Virus record (IMG/VR): IMGVR_UViG_3300025869_000128
Location: 1 to 20,728 of that record
Length of the DNA stretch: 20,728 nucleotides
Direction: 5' to 3' (one strand)
Source of the DNA: a virus
In this document: one piece after another, positions 7,857 to 12,363 of the stretch
How the letters are laid out: the number at the start of each line of letters is the position of its first letter
How positions within the stretch are numbered: the stretch's first letter is position 1
Notes under the pieces: generated by a model
The model's input: only the letters and a program-made list of their open reading frames with translations
Told to the model about the DNA's origin: nothing
The model's database searches: none
Program-made: the position numbers and the translations under genes

Positions 7857-8708
7857 ATGTCTTTTCAAAATTTAGATACCGGTTGTTTAGATGTTTTTAG
7901 TGCAATTGTCGGAAGTTCTCTTAATATTCCAAAGGGTTTCTGGAAACCAGGAACTGCCGCAATTTATAACGGGTATTTGGGAACTACAGCACTCTCACAA
8001 TATGGTCAAGGAACTTGTAATGTAGGAATGAGTCCTGATAGTCCATTTGCATATACTGGAGCTGTTGGTAATGTTAATTTTCATAATAAATGTCTAACAA
8101 CGTATATTGGAGATCATAGAGTTATTGGACGTTCTTCTGTACAAGGTATAGAATTTAGAACAAACGTTGCAAATAGTCACATAGTTGCTAAAAACTCTAC
8201 TATCGCGGCATCTAAAGCTTCCATCGCTGCAGCAAATTTAGATCTTAGTAGTGCAAATCTTAATATAAAAGGGAATGTATCTATTACAGGTTTAAATGCT
8301 GCATCTGGATCGAGACCTCTATCTTGGGATAAAAAAAAACCTTTTGATATTCTTCATCCGACAAAAGAAGGTCATAGACTTAGATATGTTTGTTTAGAGG
8401 GCCCAAAGGCAGAAGTATATGTACGTGGAAAATCTAAAAATAATGTAATAGAACTTCCAGATTATTGGGTTGGACTGGTTGATGAAGAATCAATTACGGT
8501 CCATTTAACTCCAGTAGGATTTAATCAAAATTTATATGTGGAAAGTATTTGTGATAATAAGATTACCATTGCCGGAGCAGAAAAATATAATTTTCAATAT
8601 GTTGCTTATGGTGAAAGAAAGGACACTGAACCTAACATTCCTGAGTATAAAGGCTTGACAGAAGCAGACTATCCAGGAGATAATAAAGAATATAATCTCA
8701 TAAGATAA
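7857..8708 (+). CDS. Virion protein with a fibre-tip-type C-terminal domain
   Basis: 283 residues; TAAGGAAA lies just before the ATG as a plausible ribosome-binding site. The N-terminal part is Gly-rich beta. Residues about 108-148 are Ala/Ser/Asn-rich short repeats (SHIVAKNSTIAASKASIAAA, LDLSSANLNIKGNVSITG), like a beta-helix stalk. Residues 160-255 contain KPFDILHPTKEGHRLRYVC, LEGPKAEVYVRG, IELPDYWVGLV and ITVHLTPVGFNQNLYV. From memory this matches a C-terminal domain found on many phage tail fibres and spikes (L-E-G/S-P ... V-Y-x-G ... L-P-D-Y-F). The product is thus fibre- or spike-like although it is encoded in the hub cluster. The stop overlaps the next start by one base (TAATG). Confidence 0.6.
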   Translation: MSFQNLDTGCLDVFSAIVGSSLNIPKGFWKPGTAAIYNGYLGTTALSQYGQGTCNVGMSPDSPFAYTGAVGNVNFHNKCLTTYIGDHRVIGRSSVQGIEFRTNVANSHIVAKNSTIAASKASIAAANLDLSSANLNIKGNVSITGLNAASGSRPLSWDKKKPFDILHPTKEGHRLRYVCLEGPKAEVYVRGKSKNNVIELPDYWVGLVDEESITVHLTPVGFNQNLYVESICDNKITIAGAEKYNFQYVAYGERKDTEPNIPEYKGLTEADYPGDNKEYNLIR

Positions 8709-9388
8709 TGAAAAAAATACATGAAGTTTTTCCTCTGGTTATATATCAGGGTTCTTTGGAATGTCATGAAAAATTCAAAGAATATAATTTAGAAGAAGTA
8801 AAAGAATATTGGTTTAACGGATATGAATATGAATCACCAGAAGCATCATCTAGAATTTTTTTACACCTCAATGAAAATTGTTCAGAGTTATTTAAAAATT
8901 TAAGAACAATTTTTGATGAGTATTTTGATGCTCTCAATATTGACTATCAGAAATTAAATTATCATGTCGTAAAGTCATGGGTCGTTTATCATAAAGATGA
9001 TTCGACACCACCACTTCGACCACATAACCACAATGAAGCAAATATTAGTTTTGTCTATTATCTAAAAACAGATGAAACCTCCGATAAATTTGTTGTCAGT
9101 CAGCAACCAGATACAAATGTGAATCAAGTTTGTCAGGGATTTTTTGATACTGCAGACGTTCATAATATCATGACGGGTTATAATCGATATAATTGTAATC
9201 ACTACACAATTACTCCAACTGAGGGATCTGTAATTGTAATGCCATCAAACACATATCATCACACAATTAAAAAAGTGAGAGAAAGAGAAAGAGTTGCAAT
9301 TGCTGGTGATGTTAGAGTCACATTAAAACCAGAATGCTATAAACATCATCAAGGTTGCACTCATCCGTCACAATGGAGGGAACTCTAA
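8708..9388 (+). CDS. 2-oxoglutarate/Fe(II)-dependent oxygenase-like protein
   Basis: 226 residues, start overlapping the previous stop by one base (TAATG), so translation is likely coupled. The core fits the 2OG-Fe(II) oxygenase families common in marine T4-like phages: KSWVVYHKDD at 89-98, PHNHNEANISFVYYLK at 105-120 with candidate iron ligands H106/H108 (E110 nearby), the strand GSVIVMPSNTYHHTI with the distal histidine H184 or H185, and R195 in RERVAIAGDV as the candidate 2OG carboxylate-binding arginine. It would hydroxylate an unknown substrate, protein or other. It is transcribed with virion genes, so a virion-protein substrate is possible but this is inference. Its 3' end overlaps the convergent minus-strand gene by 21 bases. 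Confidence 0.75.
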   Translation: MKKIHEVFPLVIYQGSLECHEKFKEYNLEEVKEYWFNGYEYESPEASSRIFLHLNENCSELFKNLRTIFDEYFDALNIDYQKLNYHVVKSWVVYHKDDSTPPLRPHNHNEANISFVYYLKTDETSDKFVVSQQPDTNVNQVCQGFFDTADVHNIMTGYNRYNCNHYTITPTEGSVIVMPSNTYHHTIKKVRERERVAIAGDVRVTLKPECYKHHQGCTHPSQWREL

Positions 9389-10105
9389 TGCCCATTCGGG
9401 TCTAATTTTTTTATAAAAATTTCTTTGTTCTGCAGCACTTTGATCCCCTCTTCTAGTCCAATCTATCTTATAATCTAAAATAACTTTTTGATGTCCAATA
9501 TATTTTCCAATGTAGTCATAGATTAAAGTTTCTCCAACTGAAATGTCTGCAATACCTTTATGATTCATATTTTTCATCATAGAATATAATGAAAAATATT
9601 TTTTCATATTTGTAGGATTCCCATATGCAAAGAAATCAGCATATGATTCATGTGGTTCACATGGACCTGGATGAACTTTCCATGCAGGAATACAAAGTTT
9701 TACCTTCGGATTTATTTTAAAATTAGTGACACTGAGATCAGGTCTAGATTTGATAATAATATCATAATCATCAAAATCGAATAAATCAAGTGCCAGATAA
9801 TTTGCATACCATCCTCTAAGTTGTCTTTCCGACCATTCTCTACCAAATGATTCTCTACCACCTTCTTTAAAAATCATTGGTGGACATGTTTCAGTATCTC
9901 TGAATAGATATGCTTTTGGACTATATTCTTTGATTACATCATTTACATCAATAGAAATAAATCCTGTTCTCCAATGTTCTTGAGAATATGTGGAAGAACT
10001 TATATATACATCCGCATTATATTTTTCAATAATATTTGAAATGTTTTTTGAAAGATGTCTTTTCCAATCTCTCATATATCCAGTAAGAACAAATGCGACC
10101 TTCAT
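9368..10105 (-). CDS. Glycosyltransferase-like protein, opposite strand
   Basis: 245 residues, the only convincing minus-strand gene here. The N-terminus KVAFVLTGYMRDW reads as a first Rossmann strand and loop, followed by YNADVYISS. The middle has WYANYLALDLFDFDDYDII, then IKSRPDL (R121-P-D-L), the acidic motif typical of small GT-A-like glycosyltransferases in large DNA viruses and capsule clusters, and ESYADFFAYG. The C-terminus is basic and aromatic. It probably transfers a sugar to an unidentified acceptor. The gene lies antisense within a plus-strand late cluster, overlapping the oxygenase gene tail-to-tail by 21 bases and starting 39 bases from the divergent next gene. This looks like a cassette insertion. 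Exact GT family is not assigned. Confidence 0.65.
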   Translation of the reverse strand: MKVAFVLTGYMRDWKRHLSKNISNIIEKYNADVYISSSTYSQEHWRTGFISIDVNDVIKEYSPKAYLFRDTETCPPMIFKEGGRESFGREWSERQLRGWYANYLALDLFDFDDYDIIIKSRPDLSVTNFKINPKVKLCIPAWKVHPGPCEPHESYADFFAYGNPTNMKKYFSLYSMMKNMNHKGIADISVGETLIYDYIGKYIGHQKVILDYKIDWTRRGDQSAAEQRNFYKKIRPEWALEFPPL

Positions 10106-10107
10106 AT

Positions 10108-10114
10108 CTAAATA
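10108..10114 (+). promoter_or_regulatory. Late-promoter-like element CTAAATA
   Basis: CTAAATA followed by AAA, 37 bases before ATG 10145 in the short divergent intergenic region. It is a close variant of the ATAAATA element seen at the other late starts. Confidence 0.5.
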
Positions 10115-10129
10115 AAATCAGTTATAATT

Positions 10130-10137
10130 AATTTATA
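10130..10137 (-). promoter_or_regulatory. Late-promoter-like element TATAAATT for the glycosyltransferase gene
   Basis: On the minus strand this reads TATAAATT, 7 of 8 bases identical to the T4 late consensus TATAAATA. Its 5' end is 32 bases from the start of the minus-strand gene, the same spacing as the plus-strand elements. The region is AT-rich, so chance is possible. Confidence 0.4.
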
Positions 10138-10144
10138 TTAAATT

Positions 10145-11032
10145 ATGTCAAAGTCATCTGCGGCATTAGGTAGTCTTAAGTTATCACTAGATATTAGTGA
10201 TCAGTATGGTAAGGATGCATCTGAAGGAATAGGTGTTACAGCAACATATAATGAAGTTGAAATTAAGGCCAATCCAAAAACCGGGAAATATGAAAAAAGT
10301 GAGGTAGAAAAAAACTCTCCAGTAAAAAAAGATGTTGATGCTAGAGCAGATGAATTATCATTTTACAAGGGGCAAGTTGATTCATTGAAAGAAGTCAGCT
10401 TCAATGCAGACAAAAAATTATTTGATATTGTAACAGAAATAAATTCCAAGAAAAATCAAATAATTCAAATAATTACAGAAGCAACTGCTGTTGGTTGTGG
10501 TTGTTCATTTGTAGACCCATTAGATACTGTGGTAAATGGAGTCACTCTTGGTGTTGGTGCAACTTTTGTTCAAGATTATGCTTATATAAAATCATATCCG
10601 GGATTGGATTCTGGTTCTGATAGTCCATATGAAAGTGAATCTAAATCAACAATGACTCAAAATAATATTGGTAAAGGATTTGAGACTGGATATGATATTA
10701 ACTATGTTGAAGATAGTGGAGATCCATCTACAGGATTACCAATAGTAGGTTTTACGTCATTAACTGGACTGGCCAATATTTTTGCGAGTTGTAGTGATGA
10801 TGATTGTAGTGATAAATTATCTCAAGTTGAGGATTTGGCTGCAGAAATAGGATCCCTCAGATCAAAAATTAATAATCAATTAATTTCTGACACAAATACC
10901 GTGAAGGAAGAACAATCTAAGAATGAGTTATTTGTATGGTCTTATGAACATACTGAAAATAGTAATGCTGACACTAGAAATAAGACGGCAAATGTACAAT
11001 CTGTTATTAAAAACCAATCTGGATTTGATTAA
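10145..11032 (+). CDS. Unknown late protein
   Basis: 295 residues, preceded by a late-promoter-like element; no Shine-Dalgarno is visible. No family recognised. It starts SKSSAALGSLKLSLDISDQY, has a Lys/Glu-rich segment (40-85), a helical stretch (about 70-115), VGCGCSFVDPLDTVVNGVTL, a Ser/Gly/Asp/Tyr-rich central region, a Cys pair in CSDDDCSD, a short coiled coil (about 225-245) and a polar C-terminus. No signal peptide or membrane segment is evident. Its placement between tail genes and its late-type promoter suggest a virion or assembly protein, but that is inference only. The downstream stretch 11033-11054 holds a 5-bp hairpin (CCAGT/ACTGG) without a T-run. Confidence 0.55.
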   Translation: MSKSSAALGSLKLSLDISDQYGKDASEGIGVTATYNEVEIKANPKTGKYEKSEVEKNSPVKKDVDARADELSFYKGQVDSLKEVSFNADKKLFDIVTEINSKKNQIIQIITEATAVGCGCSFVDPLDTVVNGVTLGVGATFVQDYAYIKSYPGLDSGSDSPYESESKSTMTQNNIGKGFETGYDINYVEDSGDPSTGLPIVGFTSLTGLANIFASCSDDDCSDKLSQVEDLAAEIGSLRSKINNQLISDTNTVKEEQSKNELFVWSYEHTENSNADTRNKTANVQSVIKNQSGFD

Positions 11033-11054
11033 TCCAGTTCTATCACTGGCACAG

Positions 11055-11083
11055 TTGACACCGGCACTCAAATGCCTTATAAT
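11055..11083 (+). promoter_or_regulatory. Consensus sigma-70 promoter, TTGACA-17-TATAAT
   Basis: TTGACA at 11055-11060 and TATAAT at 11078-11083, separated by exactly 17 bases: a full match to the host housekeeping-sigma consensus. The expected transcription start is near 11090. It should drive the two small genes and the tRNA cluster to the terminator at 11955-11986 and marks this unit as early or host-polymerase transcribed. Confidence 0.85.
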
Positions 11084-11107
11084 AACAAGGTAAGCAACCA
11101 AGGCACC

Positions 11108-11296
11108 ATGCAAGACGAGTTTCTCACACGTTGTGTTGTAGACCCTACCAAACGCACAATCTACATTTATTCCAGTGAAGGAGACACCAAAGAAATTGTT
11201 TGTGATACTGTAGATCAGTTCATGAATGTTCTTGAGGTCATCCGTAATACTTGTCCAAAAGATGCTTTGGTTTATGCAGAACCACTGGAGGTGTAA
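11108..11296 (+). CDS. Small unknown protein, early type
   Basis: 62 residues. An in-frame ATG at 11072 would give 74 residues, but it lies between the -35 and -10 elements of the promoter above and would not be transcribed from it, so ATG 11108 is preferred; AAGG sits at 11100-11103. The protein reads MQDEFLTRCVVDPTKRTIYI, then SSEGDTKEIVCD and a C-terminal helix with VDQFMNVLEVIRNTCP: a compact alpha/beta fold. I believe small proteins like this are widespread in T4-like cyanophages, function unknown. Its last codons carry GGAGG-like sequence (11287-11291) that serves as ribosome-binding site for the next gene, starting right after the stop. Confidence 0.7.
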   Translation: MQDEFLTRCVVDPTKRTIYIYSSEGDTKEIVCDTVDQFMNVLEVIRNTCPKDALVYAEPLEV

Positions 11297-11470
11297 ATGG
11301 AGATTTTTACCCTGAAAGAATGGGAAGACAATTTTGATGAACTCTTAGAAAGAGTCGAAAACGGTGAAACCATAGGTATTGTAAGAGAAGATGGTAAGGC
11401 AGCAGTAATGATGCCTGCCGATGATGAACTGATACGAATACACACTGAGAACAATAACGAAGCTCAGTAG
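11297..11470 (+). CDS. Phd/YefM-like antitoxin or DNA-binding protein
   Basis: 57 residues, ATG immediately after the upstream TAA, with GGAGG at 11287-11291. The sequence follows the Phd/YefM N-terminal pattern: EIFTLKEW (strand then helix), DELLERVENGE (helix ending in the conserved G-E), then IVREDGKAAVMMPADDEL, the beta-hairpin with the usual R-x-G-K-x-x-A-V/M-L-x-P layout. The family binds operator DNA and neutralises RelE/Doc toxins. The C-terminal toxin-binding tail is short here (about 15 polar residues) and no toxin gene follows; tRNA genes do. It could be a solitary antitoxin countering a host toxin, or a repurposed regulator. Fold assignment is by eye. Confidence 0.65.
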   Translation: MEIFTLKEWEDNFDELLERVENGETIGIVREDGKAAVMMPADDELIRIHTENNNEAQ

Positions 11471-11480
11471 TTCATCATCT

Positions 11481-11568
11481 GCTCGTGAGACTTGGTAGTC
11501 AGGGGAGTTTTATAAACTCTTTGCACCCGATTAGTGCCTTTGAGATGGTTCAAATCCATCCACGAGTA
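11481..11568 (+). tRNA. Class II tRNA-like gene with anticodon UAU (atypical)
   Basis: 88 bases. Acceptor stem GCTCGTG/CACGAGT (one G-T pair), discriminator A at 11568, D arm GAC-TTGGTA-GTC, anticodon stem GGAGT/ACTCT with loop TTTATAA giving TAT at 11511-11513. The variable arm (11521-11543) contains a 4-bp stem GCAC/GTGC, and the T arm is GATGG-TTCAAAT-CCATC. CCA is not encoded. A UAU anticodon would read AUA (Ile), but a long variable arm is normal for Leu, Ser and Tyr tRNAs. Only one base separates the acceptor and D stems, and the anticodon stem may extend with G-T pairs, so it is either divergent or partly degenerate. Amino-acid identity is open. Confidence 0.6.
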
Positions 11569-11571
11569 TTT

Positions 11572-11644
11572 GCAGGTTTACCAATCTGGTGAATGGACCG
11601 TTCTCATAAAACGGCGAAGGTGGGTTCAATTCCCACAACCTGCA
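11572..11644 (+). tRNA. tRNA with anticodon CAU (Met elongator or Ile2)
   Basis: 73 bases, 3 bases after the previous tRNA-like gene. Acceptor GCAGGTT/AACCTGC is perfect, D arm CCA-A...TGG, anticodon stem CCGTT/AACGG with loop CTCATAA (CAT at 11605-11607), variable loop of 5, T arm GTGGG-TTCAATT-CCCAC perfect, discriminator A; no encoded CCA. The paired G1-C72 and the lack of G-C triplets in the anticodon stem argue against an initiator. Choosing between elongator Met and lysidine-modified Ile(CAU) needs comparison; the latter would read AUA. Confidence 0.9.
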
Positions 11645-11785
11645 TGAGACGGGGAATGAGCTCGCCCGCGACGGTGCTAACCACACTGTGATCTAGAGAG
11701 TTGGTTACTTTCTTTTTGCTCCATTACAAACTGTCAGTATACTGGGTGTGATGCCCACATAGCATACGGATAAGTGTAATGTTAT
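11645..11785 (+). other. Inter-tRNA spacer, 141 bases
   Basis: GC-richer than the late genes. It has no open frame of useful length and no T-loop box for another tRNA. It holds an inverted repeat TAACCA/TGGTTA in the first half and a weak promoter-like pair TTGCTC (11716-11721) - 16 - TATACT (11738-11743) that could feed the last tRNA. GCATA/TATGC pair immediately before the last tRNA. Confidence 0.4.
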
Positions 11786-11858
11786 GCCCGTGTAATCCAA
11801 AGGCAGAGATAATCGACTTAAAATCGATACAGTATCGGTTCGAGTCCGATCACGGGTA
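11786..11858 (+). tRNA. tRNA with anticodon UAA (Leu codon UUA) but short variable loop
   Basis: 73 bases. Acceptor GCCCGTG/CACGGGT (one G-T pair), U8, D arm ATC-CAAAGGCAGA-GAT with the conserved GG, anticodon stem ATCGA/TCGAT with loop CTTAAAA (TAA at 11819-11821), variable loop ACAGT of only 5 bases, T arm ATCGG-TTCGAGT-CCGAT, discriminator A at 11858, no encoded CCA. All helices are complete, so it should fold well. Bacterial Leu tRNAs normally have a long variable arm; this one is class I in shape, which is odd for a UAA anticodon. Confidence 0.9.
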
Positions 11859-11954
11859 TTAAAAGGGGAAGGAGTTAGCCCCACTATATGTAAAGTCACT
11901 CTGCGAGAAATGAAGATTATATGATAGGGTTTTTCTTTGGTGAGTGAATAACAT

Positions 11955-11986
11955 GAGGTTCCTGGTGGTGCGGGAACCTCTTTTTT
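11955..11986 (+). terminator. Intrinsic terminator
   Basis: GAGGTTCC (11955-11962) and GGAACCTC (11973-11980) form a perfect 8-bp stem around a 10-base loop, followed at once by six T (11981-11986). It ends the early unit of small genes and tRNAs. A late-promoter-like element begins 7 bases downstream. The 96 bases between the last tRNA and this hairpin hold only a GGGG/CCCC mini-hairpin near 11865-11882. Confidence 0.9.
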
Positions 11987-11992
11987 ATGAAA

Positions 11993-11999
11993 ATAAATA
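11993..11999 (+). promoter_or_regulatory. Late-promoter-like element ATAAATA
   Basis: ATAAATA directly behind the terminator T-run and 27 bases before ATG 12020. Confidence 0.5.
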
Positions 12000-12019
12000 A
12001 AAGAAAGAATAATATTATT

Positions 12020-12328
12020 ATGTCTTATACAGTAACCACTAAAAAGTGTTGGTATAATGACTATAGGATGATAGTCAAAATGTTTTTCTTAAATGATGTT
12101 CCATTTACATTTGATGATTTACCTGTGGGATATCTTTATGATCGGGAAATATTAAGAGAGGCATATAGTAACAAAGATTATTCGGTGGAAGATATCTACA
12201 AAGGTTCTAATTATTTGATATTAGAAAATTGTCATCCTTGCTTTGATGATATTGAGATATTAAACCCCGAAAACTTACCAGAAGAGATACAAAATTTTTA
12301 TAATGGAGAAGAGGATTTACTGAGATAA
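12020..12328 (+). CDS. Unknown small acidic protein
   Basis: 102 residues. An in-frame ATG at 11987 follows the terminator T-run directly and precedes the late-promoter-like element, so it would not be on a transcript from that element; ATG 12020 is preferred. The protein starts MSYTVTTKKCWYNDYRMIVK, continues with an aromatic and acidic segment (FTFDDLPVGYLYDREILREA) and ends acidic (ILNPENLPEEIQNFYNGEED). It has two Cys-Pro/Cys-Trp sites but no metal motif. No family recognised. Its stop overlaps the late-promoter-like element of the next gene. Confidence 0.55.
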   Translation: MSYTVTTKKCWYNDYRMIVKMFFLNDVPFTFDDLPVGYLYDREILREAYSNKDYSVEDIYKGSNYLILENCHPCFDDIEILNPENLPEEIQNFYNGEEDLLR

Positions 12329-12331
12329 ATA
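12325..12331 (+). promoter_or_regulatory. Late-promoter-like element ATAAATA
   Basis: ATAAATA overlapping the stop codon of the preceding gene, 39 bases before ATG 12364 of the giant fibre gene. Confidence 0.5.
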
Positions 12332-12363
12332 AAATATAGAAATGTCCTAGAAATCGTAATAAG

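Noticed and set aside
9390-9412. Short GCCC/GGGT hairpin followed by a run of T after the oxygenase gene
   Set aside because: The stem is only 3-4 bp with a gap before the T-run, and it lies within the antisense coding gene; possible but too weak to call a terminator.
11072-11107. Longer N-terminus for the small early gene from ATG 11072
   Set aside because: The ATG lies between the -35 and -10 boxes of a perfect promoter, so it would not be on that transcript.
11470-11481. Toxin gene partner after the antitoxin-like gene
   Set aside because: The tRNA-like gene starts 10 bases after the stop codon, and no toxin-like frame is found on either strand nearby.
11645-11785. A fourth tRNA between the CAU and UAA genes
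   Set aside because: No GGTTCRANYCC T-loop box or matching acceptor stems could be found in this interval.
11987-12019. ATG 11987 as start of the 102-aa gene
   Set aside because: It follows a terminator T-run directly and precedes the late-promoter-like element; ATG 12020 fits the spacing seen at other late genes.
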